64,000 nt of DNA from Trichopria drosophilae (lineage: Eukaryota; Arthropoda; Insecta; Hymenoptera; Diapriidae): assembly GCA_030407085.1 (NCBI GenBank), contig CM059584.1:122922501-122986500 (forward strand). The letters run 5' to 3'. The first letter of the stretch is position 1. Each line of letters opens with the position of its first letter. Of the stretch, positions 35,401-43,600 are shown in pieces. The translations under genes and the position numbers were made by a program. Under the pieces are notes generated by a model that worked only from the letters and a program-made list of their open reading frames with translations, was not told where the DNA came from and made no database searches.

Positions 35401-36504
35401 ATGTACCGGCAATTAACATACAAAGCCGGGAAAGTCGCGATGCAAGTACGAAGTCCAGGAAATTGTGATGGATACACCGAGTCTGGCGTGCGCGAAGTGA
35501 TCGCGTGTAACAGGTATAAGAGTTTGACGCGTGTTACAGCATGCGTGAAGTAAATTGCTGTATAATGCGAGCCGCCTTTTAATTTGACGTGCATAACGAC
35601 TGCTGGCTGAGAATCACCAGATGCGCTGCTATAAACTAGATTTTTTTCGACTGCACTGTCCGGAGCGAACATGTTCGATTACGATATTGCAAATTACGTT
35701 CCCCGAGCTAGATAAACGAAAATAAATCGAAACAATGTCAGGCAGTGCTCGTCGGTAGCCGGATTAGAGGAATGCTAATCGCCGAGAGTTTCGAGATCCA
35801 CGGGTTTGACGCGTGCTTCTTTTTTTTTGAAAAATAAAAAACTTCGTGGAAATGAAGCGTTGGTAAACAACGAGCTGGAGACAAGCGGATTGGCAAATTA
35901 CTAAACTACAAAGCAAGCCGTGTTTTCGAAACGAACCAAGATTAAAATCTCTGCCGACTAAAATCTTGGATACTTCAAAGATTTCCGGTGATGCGCCTTC
36001 AAAAGCCAGAGCTTGCGATTTAACCGGACGGTACACAAACGATCGTCAAAATCGTTAAAGAAAACACATCGTTTGACGAACGTAAACAGGAAAGTACGTG
36101 GAAGGGAGTTTCATCATTTTGGAGCAAAATTAACTAAAGCGCGGGAAAATAACAATTCTTTGAGATGGGAATACGTCGCGATTAAATGCAGAAGTAAGGA
36201 TGCGAATGCGCAAGCTTGCAGATGAGAAAGGGGCAAAGAGCGAGGCGTGAAGGCAGAACAGCAGATGAAAGAGCGTTAAAAAAGGATTAAGCCGTCCTCG
36301 TATCGAGCTACTCGTATTACGACGCGCGATAGTTAGCACGCTACCCGAGAGCGGATTACTTTTGCTTGTGAGACAAATTTCGCGCCGATTACTTACTAGC
36401 CTCGTAAATTTCGAAGCAACATCGTACGTGACATTCTTCGAAAACCGTGTGATGTTTAAACAAGAAGCTTGTAACAATTAACTCACCTGTATAAACTTCT
36501 TCAT
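5122..36504 (-). CDS. Notum: Notum, palmitoleoyl-protein carboxylesterase (whole gene, 8 coding exons)
   Basis: Notum is a secreted alpha/beta-hydrolase that cuts the palmitoleate off Wnt proteins and so limits Wnt signalling outside the cell. The exons are 36504-36487, 8387-8024, 7691-7631, 7435-7212, 7097-6888, 6781-6502, 5860-5535 and 5450-5122. All junctions are GT/AG and all phases match. This gives 1812 nt, 603 residues and a TAG stop. Visible landmarks are a signal peptide (about 1-20), EGGWYC with its oxyanion-side tryptophan, catalytic Ser201 in GSSAGG, Asp303 in QWLFDEA and His349 in SCISHS. The C-terminal Cys-rich WPQCNHSCP region is followed by FTGEEM. Residues about 387-512 form an extra basic region, making the protein longer than human Notum (496 residues); fly Notum is also long. 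Intron 1 is 28,099 bp and introns 2-7 are 332, 195, 114, 106, 641 and 84 bp. The identity is certain; exon 1 is an inference. Confidence 0.96.
5535..5860 (-). CDS. Notum: Notum coding exon 7 (basic insert)
   Basis: This exon encodes residues 387-494. It begins TSLQIETNQP and runs through a Ser/Asn-rich part with sequons NLT, NDT and NGS. It ends in a basic tract (about 460-493) in which 22 of 34 residues are Lys or Arg, including RRRRK, GRRR and QRRR. I know of no such segment in vertebrate Notum. The frame is open throughout, with acceptor ACTTTCAG and donor GTAAGA. At 326 nt, and with unlike flanking phases, skipping it would shift the frame, so it should be constitutive. A heparan-sulfate contact or proprotein cleavage site is possible, but that is inference. 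Confidence 0.9.
5861..6501 (-). other. Notum intron 6
   Basis: This AT-rich intron separates the catalytic core from the basic exon. It contains a short C-rich stretch near 6327-6347 (CCCCCCTTGGAACCCCC) that stands out from its surroundings. I see no coding or RNA feature. Confidence 0.6.
6502..6781 (-). CDS. Notum: Notum coding exon 6 (catalytic Asp and His)
   Basis: This exon encodes residues 294-385. VFQWLFDEAQ carries the catalytic aspartate (Asp303) and FAPSCISHSV the catalytic histidine (His349). A sequon NVS lies between them. Further on, LAQALYCWEQ matches the helix that ends the vertebrate catalytic core. The acceptor is TTTTTCCAG. The exon ends in phase 2 at the donor GTAAGT. Confidence 0.97.
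6888..7097 (-). CDS. Notum: Notum coding exon 5
   Basis: This exon encodes residues 224-292. It carries the conserved RGVSDSGWFLD motif, a GMELWN segment and the CYFGYRLYPTL strand. The acceptor is AAATTCAG and the donor GTAAAT. The ATG at 7095 is internal methionine 224, not a start. Confidence 0.96.
7212..7435 (-). CDS. Notum: Notum coding exon 4 (nucleophile serine)
   Basis: This exon encodes residues 149-222. It begins with FVPYCTSDSWSG and contains LLLAGSSAGGTG, in which Ser201 is the catalytic nucleophile in the G-x-S-x-G elbow. A sequon NAS lies just before it. The acceptor is CATTTACAG. The donor GTATTA is weaker than the others but is fixed by the phase and by the conserved start of exon 5. 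Confidence 0.95.
7631..7691 (-). CDS. Notum: Notum coding exon 3
   Basis: This 61-nt exon encodes residues 128-147 with split codons at both ends. It matches the strongly conserved Notum block GILS-x-x-PEENPFWWNAN. The acceptor is CTTTTATAG and the donor GTAAGT. Confidence 0.96.
8024..8387 (-). CDS. Notum: Notum coding exon 2 (rest of signal peptide, start of catalytic domain)
   Basis: This exon encodes residues 7-127 plus the first base of codon 128. It contains the hydrophobic signal core, a short variable linker, a sequon NRS, and the conserved CNDGSQAGFYLR and IIFLEGGWYCYD blocks. The tryptophan and glycines of EGGWYC line the lipid pocket and oxyanion side in known Notum structures. The exon opens with TTG directly after an acceptor TTTTAG, whose TAG is an in-frame stop, so the TTG is not a start codon. 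It closes at GATG before GTAAGT. Confidence 0.97.
8388..9480 (-). other. Notum intron 1, 3' end: AT-rich
   Basis: This AT-rich sequence lies next to exon 2. An ATG frame at 8409-8227 overlaps exon 2 in the wrong frame and is not the Notum start. Nothing else is recognised. Confidence 0.6.
9480..10620. promoter_or_regulatory. GC- and CpG-rich island in intron 1 (candidate regulatory DNA)
   Basis: Composition rises sharply to GC- and CpG-rich, most strongly at 10020-10450. The plus-strand frame 10139-10588 starts at GTG rather than ATG and resembles no protein, and frames on both strands are open as expected for high GC. Such islands in long introns of developmental genes are often enhancers, but no motif proves it here. 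Confidence 0.3.
10621..12600. other. AT-rich part of intron 1
   Basis: There is no recognised feature. The frame 11255-11521 (+) begins with ATG and extends upstream in frame to 11204. Its product is hydrophobic, then charged, and matches nothing I know; I treat it as chance. Confidence 0.5.
12600..15950. promoter_or_regulatory. Long CpG-rich block in intron 1 (candidate regulatory DNA)
   Basis: This is the longest GC-rich, CpG-rich stretch of the intron. It has many TCG/CGA words and a short GT repeat at about 13929-13952. Minus-strand frames at 14455-13991 and 15937-15467 (154 and 156 codons) start with ATG but show no domain, signal or repeat, and are probably a result of composition. Confidence 0.3.
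13621..13689. promoter_or_regulatory. Candidate TCF site with helper site (1)
   Basis: CTTTGATC (13682-13689) fits the HMG-box core of TCF/Pangolin. GCCGCCG (13621-13627) fits the helper motif used by insect TCF. They are about 55 bp apart inside a CpG-rich block. Notum is a known feedback target of Wnt signalling, which makes the pair plausible. Single matches are expected by chance over 28 kb. Confidence 0.2.
15950..16830. other. AT-rich spacer in intron 1
   Basis: No coding frame, repeat or RNA gene is recognised between two GC-rich blocks. Confidence 0.5.
16830..17440. promoter_or_regulatory. CpG-rich island in intron 1
   Basis: This is a compact GC- and CpG-rich island. Short frames on both strands (for example 17180-17395) have no recognisable product. 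It contains the second candidate TCF pair. Confidence 0.3.
17317..17384. promoter_or_regulatory. Candidate TCF site with helper site (2)
   Basis: GATCAAAG (17317-17324) and GCCGCCG (17378-17384) lie 53 bp apart, close to the spacing of the first pair. This again fits a Wnt-responsive element of Notum, without proof. Confidence 0.2.
17640..17874 (+). repeat. Two units of a dispersed degenerate repeat
   Basis: The units share the order C-rich CCCCAAAAAACACC, then a CCGTT-AACTTT block, then GCCATATTGGATCCGCC (17708) or GCCATATTGGACCCACC (17829), then a TTGAAAT tail. The pitch is about 120 bp. Related units occur inside the neighbouring piggyBac-like element and at 38870, 39410, 54100 and 56430. 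Confidence 0.75.
17875..18765. mobile_element. piggyBac-like non-autonomous element (MITE) with TTAA duplications
   Basis: TTAA at 17875-17878 and 18762-18765 flank an 883-bp insert. It begins CCCCTTCACTGGT and ends in the inverse, with CAGTTAAGGGG. TTAA target duplications and CCC-starting ends are hallmarks of piggyBac transposons. The interior has no transposase. Its left part (about 17940-18060) carries the dispersed GCCAT-TTGGAT unit in inverse orientation and its right part (about 18500-18640) in direct orientation, so the subterminal regions are loosely inverted. Near the right end a GACGTCTGTAGACG-type motif occurs twice. Confidence 0.75.
18766..20150. other. AT-rich intron sequence with faint internal repetition
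   Basis: The stretches at 18925-19010 and 19915-20010 resemble each other (TATTATCA, TTGTCAC, GAGTAT). The second contains GATTATTGAGGAA, a word repeated in the array at 21.9-24.1 kb. This may be an old outlying part of that array. No gene is seen. Confidence 0.4.
20150..20790. promoter_or_regulatory. GC-rich island with GA-rich tract
   Basis: A purine run at about 20424-20510 contains many GAGAG words, the target of GAGA factor. It is followed at about 20545-20600 by a pyrimidine-rich run that could pair with it. Several overlapping frames are low in complexity and not credible as proteins. Confidence 0.3.
20499..20520 (+). other. let-7-like 22-mer (20 of 22 identical); not a canonical miRNA gene
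   Basis: Positions 7-22 of let-7 (AGTAGGTTGTATAGTT) match exactly. The differences are position 1 and position 6, the second inside the seed. No complementary star-like arm (CTATACAA) follows within about 100 bases, so a normal let-7 hairpin is absent. On the minus strand, which the Notum pre-mRNA copies, the same bases form an almost fully let-7-complementary site. Chance is unlikely for the 16-mer, but function is unknown. Confidence 0.4.
20794..20821 (+). promoter_or_regulatory. Repeated TGTGGTC (RUNX-type) with CACGTG
   Basis: TGTGGTC occurs at 20794-20800 and 20815-20821, 21 bp apart. The second overlaps CACGTG. It is a suggestive but minimal cluster. Confidence 0.15.
20822..21840. other. 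Mixed-composition intron sequence
   Basis: The stretch 20990-21690 is moderately GC-rich with many CpG. Short frames such as 20869-21123 have no recognised product. Confidence 0.4.
21840..24060. repeat. Degenerate tandem array with higher-order structure
   Basis: Recurring words are TTATTGAGGAAA, GGAAATCAAGAAAACTAT, CTCTCATTTTGAGACATTG and AGAGACAAGAG. They recur in the same order, with a sub-unit of roughly 190 bp. A larger block beginning GACAACTACACTCTCACTTTG recurs at about 22112, 22585 and 23210. The copies have diverged strongly. No coding frame spans the array. It is interrupted by a MITE at 22886-23088. Confidence 0.8.
22886..23088. mobile_element. 203-bp MITE with near-perfect inverted arms
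   Basis: It begins CCCAACGGGCACGAAGAACC and ends with the near inverse (GGGTTCTTCATGCCCGTTGGG without the first base). The arms pair for about 80 bp around a short centre. The interior repeats AAAACGTTTT and GAACGTT words. A paralogous stretch of the host array at about 22440-22465 (GAAGAGCCCCCGTTTGAAC) is an empty site. The filled copy reads GAAGAGCCTCCATT, element, TTTGAA, implying a target duplication of 2-3 T. Confidence 0.85.
24060..24540. other. AT-rich intron sequence
   Basis: The repeat words of the preceding array fade out. Nothing further is recognised. Confidence 0.4.
24540..25700. promoter_or_regulatory. CpG-rich island with CAT microsatellite
   Basis: This is GC- and CpG-rich sequence. 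A (CAT/TCA) run at about 25671-25691 follows a GGCGGCGGC stretch. The frames on both strands (for example 24689-25054) have no recognisable product. Confidence 0.3.
25700..28560. other. Mostly AT-rich intron sequence with a short GC-rich patch
   Basis: A GC-rich patch at about 26085-26300 contains GCGGCGGCGG and a GAGAGAGAG run. The rest is AT-rich. GATCAAAG (TCF-like) occurs at 27120-27127 and 28339-28346. No gene is seen. Confidence 0.4.
28560..31560. promoter_or_regulatory. Broad GC-rich block in intron 1 (candidate regulatory DNA)
   Basis: GC-rich and CpG-rich segments alternate, with an AT-richer gap at about 30430-30960. A CAG/CAR-rich stretch lies at about 31311-31365 (CAGCAGCAGCACCAACAGC). 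The longest non-Notum frame of the window (31597-30992, minus, 201 codons) crosses it. It begins with ATG, but its product is a low-complexity mix of Arg, Ser and Gly without a domain. A short unannotated exon or lncRNA cannot be excluded. Confidence 0.3.
31600..35220. other. AT-rich part of intron 1
   Basis: No coding frame is seen. A TA-rich run lies at about 33258-33297. A perfect small hairpin lies at 32700-32722. CTTTGATT (TCF-like) lies at 31964-31971. Confidence 0.5.
32700..32722. repeat. Short perfect hairpin, 9-bp arms
   Basis: TCTGGGGGA, loop GAGAG, then TCCCCCAGA. It is a G/C-rich hairpin alone in AT-rich DNA, and may be the end of an old mobile element. No T-run follows on either side that would suggest a terminator. 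Confidence 0.5.
35220..36486. promoter_or_regulatory. GC-richer sequence just inside intron 1
   Basis: CpG-rich DNA directly follows the exon 1 donor and continues the GC-rich promoter side. The frame 35672-35229 (minus, 147 codons, ATG start) has no recognised domain and probably reflects composition. This position favours promoter-proximal regulatory elements. Confidence 0.3.
36487..36504 (-). CDS. Notum: Notum coding exon 1 (start codon and first 6 residues)
   Basis: The minus strand reads ATG-AAG-AAG-TTT-ATA-CAG followed by the donor GTGAGT. The start context GACAAAATG suits insects. The exon ends in phase 0, exactly what exon 2 needs. The joined product MKKFIQLLLLLATFVIVSS has the basic n-region and leucine-rich h-region of a signal peptide, which Notum requires. 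No other ATG-plus-donor examined gave such a fit. It is very short and about 28 kb from exon 2, so transcript support would settle it. A different 5' exon is possible. Confidence 0.72.
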
Positions 36505-37420
36505 TTTGTCAACTCCTCTGACGATGATCTCCAAAAATTTCCTCTGACCACTCTCGAAATCCGTCACTTCCCCTAGGATCACGATATAGCAACTATTATC
36601 TCGAATAGCATTTACACATTTTCAAATAGCAAAATATCTTTTCCGGCACTGTGAGTCTTCCTTTATCAACATTCGAACAAGCAGTGTTCTTTTCGGTTCC
36701 TCCGTCACATTTCTCGCGAACACGAAGAAAAAGAAGGTCTTCTCGAAACTACCGTAAAAGTCGATCCAATCGATTGTAATCCACCGACAAAACGAGCCGC
36801 TCCATCGGTCAGGACTGTAGGGCACGAACCGCGCAACCGAACGAGCGGCGGTTGCGACTGGGTCCAAGTCACGTGGCTGTGCGTGCTCTCGAAAGGGAGC
36901 CAGATCTTCCTCGTTTGAAACGTACCGGCTGGCGGTCCACGCTGCACTGTTCTCCCTTGCGTTTTCGCTGCACGATGTTTCTCCTTGGATAGATCCTTCT
37001 CCTCCTCCTCCTCTGCAGCTGCCCTCGATCAGGTCCGTTCCCGCCGAAGCCGGGATTGGTCCTGCACCGGATGCTCCGTACCGAACTCGCGTTTATCGGC
37101 CTTATCGGTCATTTGTTAATTTTCGGTTGAACGAGATCTCACCACCGGTTAGTCCATCGACCAAGGTAGCTTGGCACTGACTGGCAATAGGATCGAGTTA
37201 AACCCGCGAACCAGGGACTCCTGTAGAGACTGAAAGAGGAAGACGGAGAACGACGGAGAGAGAGAGGCCCCCACCACGTGGTCAACGTCCGTCTTTATCT
37301 ACGAAATACCCCCTCCCTCTCGTCAAGAGGGTTGCTTATTCCCTGTCCTTGCCCCGAGGCCGGATGGCGCTGCCTAAGTCCAGGATAAGGATTTCCCGGC
37401 GATCCCTACCTGAAAGCTCC
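36505..37420 (-). promoter_or_regulatory. Presumed 5' UTR and promoter region of Notum
   Basis: This GC-rich, CpG-rich DNA lies immediately upstream of the proposed Notum ATG. It contains two CACGTG boxes (36870-36875 and 37275-37280) and a GAGAGAGAGAG run at about 37254-37266. I see no clear TATA box, and the transcription start cannot be placed. The region would also be the promoter side of any plus-strand transcript leaving it. Confidence 0.4.
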
Positions 37421-37810
37421 GAGAGTAATTAAGTACTCCTCTTAATTCTTCATTTGTCTTCCTAGGCTCTCCCTCTCAAACGTCTCAAGTATTTTTCTTA
37501 CGTTTGTTCCAACCCCTCGAGCCCCCACTACATGACTGAACCTTTAACAGCCGTCTAATCACCATCCCTGAGCAAAGGGCCGCCTACTGCTCATTCCTTT
37601 TAGATGTCTTTTTCTGCTCAGTTCATGGACCAAGATTAAGGATTTTGTTTTTAAAATTATGATCAGATACGTTATTGACGATTGCGGATCCTTTAGAACT
37701 CAATAGGATCTTTCACTCTTGAGGTTAATGAGGCAATTACTTAGACTTTAGGCGGATTTAGTAATTGTTCGGGGATAAGTAAGCCAAAGATCCGAAAAAT
37801 AGTATCTTAC

Positions 37811-37972
37811 ATTTCTTTTACCGTGATCATCTCTCTGGTCATCTAGTTCCACAATCCCTTCCTTATGTTTCTCAATATTCAATTTGTATAAAATGTGATT
37901 CAAAGTTAATTCATATTCTGAAGCAGAATTAGAAATGAAATTTATATTGTATTTTTTTCTTAATTGTTCCAT
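37811..37972 (-). other. Unrecognised 54-codon frame ending at a good donor site
   Basis: It starts MEQLRKKYNI at an ATG, with an in-frame stop four codons upstream, and ends HGKRN directly before GTAAGA. The charged composition is unusually protein-like for this AT-rich DNA. It ends in phase 0, which would be compatible with Notum exon 2, making an alternative first exon conceivable. No match to any family is recognised, and it may be chance. Confidence 0.2.
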
Positions 37973-40413
37973 ATATTGTAGTTATCAGTAGAGGGTTTAA
38001 AATAATTGTTTATACGGGTGATTCTCTCAAAAAGACCAAATGCCTCGTACGTGGTATTATTTCGAAAGATTGTTTAAAATTAATAATCAGTATAAGATCT
38101 ATATGACCCGTTATGCATGAACAAATTTCAAAATATTTCAATTTCGATTTTCAACAATTAAATTAGTTTTAAGCGGCATTCTGAACCCCATTCCGGTCAC
38201 AAAAGAATCATGCAGTAAATGTAAACAAACGTCTGAAATAAATGTAAATACAAGGAATGCTTTTAATATTAATGCGGTTAATTAGGTCAATAAAGAAAAT
38301 ACTCAGTATGATTTTCAGTTTCACAGTGATGATCGACAGAAAGAAAATTCCACTACGTAACGGTGGTAAATTCTCAGTGCTGATATGTATATGGTGAATT
38401 TCATTAATAATTCTTGCAATATTTTTATAATTAAAGAAAATATTGCAAATACCACTGACGATTTGTTTATTAAATGCTTTGTTTAGGACTTACGGAGTAG
38501 ATACAAAACTCCTTTCCATAACCTCCGGATCATTTTAAGTTTTTGGTAAGTAAACTAAATTTTTGGTTATTATTCTTAAAATTTCATTTATTTGAATAAA
38601 ATATGGTAACTACCAGTAATAACTATTTCTAAAATGTACTATATTAATGTTCAAATTAATATGGGTACTTTGGAGCTGTTGAGGAAATAGTAATCTCAAC
38701 TCCGTGACCTCAAATACCATTACAGACTTTTGGTAAATAAATTATTGTTATATCAGTTTTTAGAAATTCAATATGGTGGGTGGAATTATTAAAAAATTGC
38801 TTAATTTGTTTGTAACACTTTCCTAGGGCGTTTTATACGTCACTGAGTTCGATATCAGTTTGAAAAATTTCACAATGGCGGATTAGTCAAATATGGCGCA
38901 GAATGCGATTATGTATTTTGCCCAAAGGGTAACTTGGTTTAAAAATAATATTTCAATAAATTAATGTCATTAATTTAAAACAATAATTATATTATTTTAT
39001 TTTTAAAGAATAAAAAGATTCTTTAATCTGCAATATTTGAATAGAATTGAATGAAGAAATTTCGAATGTAAAGTGTTTTCTTCTTCATTTACACGGTAGA
39101 AATAGTACTTTTCGTACCAAGGGCCAAAAATAAGTGTTTTAAGCCTCGGTTTGTGATTGTACGCCCGAGGCACGGCAAACCCGTCGTAAATTTTACACAC
39201 GTACTGCGAATAATATTTCTCGATTCTGTAGCTGACAAAATGGCCTATTTTACAAATCATGACATAGCAAAATCCCTATGTAATGTATGGTCCAAGAAAT
39301 GTCTATTTTAAGCTTGCTGAATCGAAAAAACACTTTTTTAGCATTTCTCTTTGCTACATTAAATTGAATTAAATTCATGCGTCGTTAAGTGATCATTCTA
39401 AATGTTTGGCATTTAAAACAACGATTCGTAATCGGCGATCCTGAAACCCCCAAGCAATGTTTTTCAAGAGAATTAAGCCATACGGCTTGAGTTGTACCTA
39501 TGGGGTTAATTCTAGCAATTCTGTAGCAAGTCCATATTAATATTATTATTATATATTTGGATTCACCATTTTGAATCTAGAAAATCCACCGAGTAGTATA
39601 ATTCGCGCGAATTGAATTATTTTATGTTTAGGACAAAAATTACACACTTTTTTGAATACAATATGAATTTTTATACACTAATGTTGATAAAGATTGTAAC
39701 CATGTATTTCCGGACTTATTTAGATCCTACTGGGGACATAGGTCCAGTAATATTAATGTTTATGCAATTTTTTGTTGTTGAAATCGAATCTCTGAATTGG
39801 TTCTTTTTGAGGGAATTACACACATATAGAAGTTTGAATGTAAATAAATACTTTTTGTGATTTAAAAAAAATTAAAAAGTCGCAAATATTAGTAAATGTA
39901 TTTATGTTAAGAATAATAGATTTAAAAAAATAGTAAAAACATTGTGTAATAAATGAAAGCAGATAAGTAAATAAAATAAATGTTATCAAATTAACACAAC
40001 AGTTTGCTATTCACTTTAATTTCAAAAATTTCTTACGCACAGACAAAATTTTCATGCACATGGAAGATGATATTTGCTACTTTTCAACTTCTGCTAAGCT
40101 CCTAAAAAACAATATGCAGGTGTATAATTTTAGGCAAATGATTTCCGCCTATAAGATTATATTATTACATAATAAAGGGACTTGCTGTGGCCATAATCTT
40201 TGCATTTTGTACTTAACCCTTCCCTAAAGTGTAAGAATATTGTGATTTATCCTATTAATAAAGTCAATTTGTTGCATCATATTTAAACCGAAACTACCTG
40301 AGCACTATCTACATTAGTGAACAATAAAATGTTTCTCAGCGAAAACAGCCGTAATGCATTTTTTATGTATTTAAAAATTCTAAAGCTTCAGACAAATTTA
40401 TATCTTGGGTTCT
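37973..40413. other. AT-rich upstream DNA with two fragments of the dispersed repeat
   Basis: 38760-38920 has AATATGGTGG, CAATGGCGGATTA and AATATGGCGC. 39410-39580 has ATTCGTAATCGGCGATCC, CCCCC and CACCATTTTGAAT. Both belong to the dispersed unit seen at 17.6-18.7 kb. No gene is recognised. Confidence 0.5.
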
Positions 40414-40652
40414 ACACTCTTAGAAATAATTGTTTCGATACAAGGCGGTGATCCGCTTGGCCACTGTCCTCTTGAGGCGAAAGGAAATCCACTTGTGTCA
40501 AAAATATGCCCCTTGACGTAAAGTAAACAATCCTTCAGAAAGATATTTCATTTGAAGGGAGAACAAATCCGCTTGTTTTAAGCGGATCAGTAGGAAGACT
40601 ATGTGTATATATGTGCGCCAATGGCACTTGGTACCAGTGTTCTTATTTCTGA
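40414..40652. mobile_element. Short MITE-like element with iterated ATCCGCTTG motif
   Basis: The left end ACACTCTTAGAAATAA and the right end, read inverted as TCAGAAATAAGAACACTGGT, share AGAAATAA and resemble common insect transposon ends. Inside, ATCCGCTTG and near copies appear at least four times in both orientations (GATCCGCTTGG, AATCCACTTG, AATCCGCTTG, AAGCGGATC). There is no coding capacity. Confidence 0.5.
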
Positions 40653-43600
40653 AATCCTTTTGATTTTTATTGACTTTATCCTTTTAAATTCAAAGATTCC
40701 AATATTATAAACGACTTGCAAGTAGGATCAGTTACGAAAATAGCTCAAAACAGATTAATCTCACCCCTAATTTTAGGTTATGCTGCCAAAATCAATTATA
40801 AATTAATCCTCATAGTGCATGAATGTAACTTTTTAACTTATTTTGAAATAGTGTACGATTTTAGTTTATTTTTATCAGATTAACTCATGGTTATCCTGTG
40901 AAAAACATGTTAAATTAATAACCTGTACATGGATCTGCGTTCAGAACCGAAATATTAATTACAATTATAATATGATATTAATAGACTTGATCTCCTTGCC
41001 ATATATATGTTATGATTGATTCGTTTTAATGAATTTGTTTTTTGATATAAAGAGTTTTTACCCGAAAATCTTTCACTGATACAGTATCGAATATTGACTG
41101 TAATAATATAAATAAAATTTAGTTCAGAAACCGAAATATTGTTAGACGAACGCTAAGAAAAAGTTTTCCGATCAGAATGTATTTGTAACGCATGCATTTT
41201 ATAATCTATTGAAAAATCCAAATTCTAAATGTATACGAATTTAAGGAATAAACAAATTGCAATAACAGGAAAGAAATCGATAAGGATAGGAAATAATTAG
41301 ATTTAAAACTAATATATTCGAAAAATTCAAGTAGATATCTATTTGTTGCAAACATATTTTTAGAGTATATTTTTAATTTTAGAGGAGATAATTAAAGGAG
41401 AAAATAATTCGAGTTCTACAGGAAATAATTTTATCATTCGATTAAATAAATTTTTAAGTAAAAACTATGTTATATCAGTTAAGTAAATATTTTTTTGAAC
41501 CAACCGAATTTCATTTGCAGTGCATTATATCTACACAAGGGAAACAAGTTAAATCATTTCCTAAGGAATTTACTATTTTAAATGGGCTATTAACAAAGTG
41601 AAGTAAGAGCATTTTTTCAAATTTATTAATGAATATCTAATGTTTTTCTTCATTCTGAAAGTTGATTTTGTGACAAAGTTCAGGTTTAAATAATTTGTTA
41701 CCTTGCTTCATTATCACTGTGTAATTTATATCATTTTTCAATTACCCACAATTTTCTTACTTTTTTGTATCTTTTAGTAATTTGGAATTGTCATAACAAT
41801 CAGCATAAGAAACGATTTTTACTGGCAATATGATCTAAATTGAGTTATTAAAAACTTGTTTTTACACCACACAGTCATTGATGAATTATGTTCATTACAG
41901 ATATTTCAGATAAAAAAATTAATCCGAAAGGGTTTTACATATTCACTAGTAAATTGAGGAAAGTAAACCGTTATAAACGTATTATAATTTTAGAAAGTTT
42001 AAAATTGAGACAAATTAAATTAAAAATTTTCTTTTGATTAAAAAATAATATATTATTAATCAATGGTATTATGATTGAGGTAGTGAATTACATCATATCT
42101 ACGCCGAAGAAAATTGAATTAAAATATGATATAATTATATTGAAGTATGATGGTATTTAAGCAAATTAACAGATATTTCTTTTTAATAATACAAATTTTT
42201 AAAAATGAAAGTTGTGCATAAAAGATCTGCTATTTCATTTACCTTGACGTTAGGTTCATCAGTTACTGAAGTTAGTATCATCAGGTGTATATTGATGTCT
42301 TTATCGACAGCCCGGTTTTTAACCTCTAGTCAGCTTTTCTACATCGTTTTTTATCGAAAAATGGAGCATGTGTCAATATATCTGCTCTCCGGTAATATTA
42401 TTCGAAACATCTTGAATATTGAAGACAATATTTTCCGATATATTTCTACTTCACAGGTCTTCTATGCAATGTTTTTATTCCTGAAAATCCGAAATTCGGA
42501 AGCAACTTTCATCGCAATAACTTCTCCTTCAAACGCCCTAAAAAAATTCACATAAATCGAAATCAATAATTTGCACCTCCTCCGTCGAATCCCGTGGCTA
42601 GAGAAAAAGACTGATTTTTCTCTGAAAATATTTTTCGGTTTATGATTTTTTAAATACTTTTTCTCATTTGCATTTTATTATTTTCACTTTCTCATATGGA
42701 GACAATGACAAAATGTTTTTTGTTACACAGAAAAAAAATCCATAGTTCTACATGAAAATTCAAAATGATAAAATGCAGACGCCATCTTGAGTCTTCCATT
42801 TTTCTCAATGAGATGGGAGGAAACATTATTCTTGTGAAGAAACGTCGAAAAATAGGTATTTTTTTCGAAAAAACTTTTTGCTTTGATATTGCCGCCTGAT
42901 TCTGACCATAGGTTTCGAAATAGGAAGCCCAACACTTGACTTTTTAATATTTTAATAGCGCTAAAAAATTGAAATTTCGACATTCGGAACGAAGACACAA
43001 GAAAAAATTGTCATGTCAGATCTAGACGAATTATTTCAAACAAATTACTGGTATACTTTTACAACCACTAAAATTGAAAATTTTATTTTCTTAAAGTAAT
43101 TATTCAGAACGTTTAGTCAGAATTTACGTCGAGGTTTTAATATCTGAGTCTTATATATATAGAATTAAAAGAATACAATAAGAAAAATTAACCGTGATCC
43201 GAGAGTAAAATCACCGGGAAACTTCTTTGCTATATTGTTTTTACTATATTGCCTTGAGTAGAGATTATTTTTAATAACTTGCGCCTTTAATGGCAGAGAA
43301 AAGAATAATTATAGCTATTAGAGTTTGCCGGAGTACCCTGATGTGATGACATATATTGGGCGGAATTGGGCTTTTCTCTTCTCACGACAGGAACTCATAT
43401 CGGCATGGTTCTTTTAAAAAAAATTCATCTTTAAGAACAGAAGAATTAATTAACTACCATCTTATGTCTGATGAGAGGTGCCGACCGTGTAATAATTTTT
43501 TTCCAACAGAAAAATCCTAAATACTTGCAGTTTTTTAAATAAGGACATTTATCTAAATCGTGAACTATTTTGGGAAATTCTTATGTAAAATATTCAACCT

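Noticed and set aside
35229..35672. 147-codon minus-strand frame near exon 1
   Set aside because: Not recognisable, and no splice logic linking it to Notum.
39504..40216. GGGGTTAA and TTAACCC as ends of a second piggyBac-like element
   Set aside because: The two ends face outward in the wrong order and cannot bound one element.
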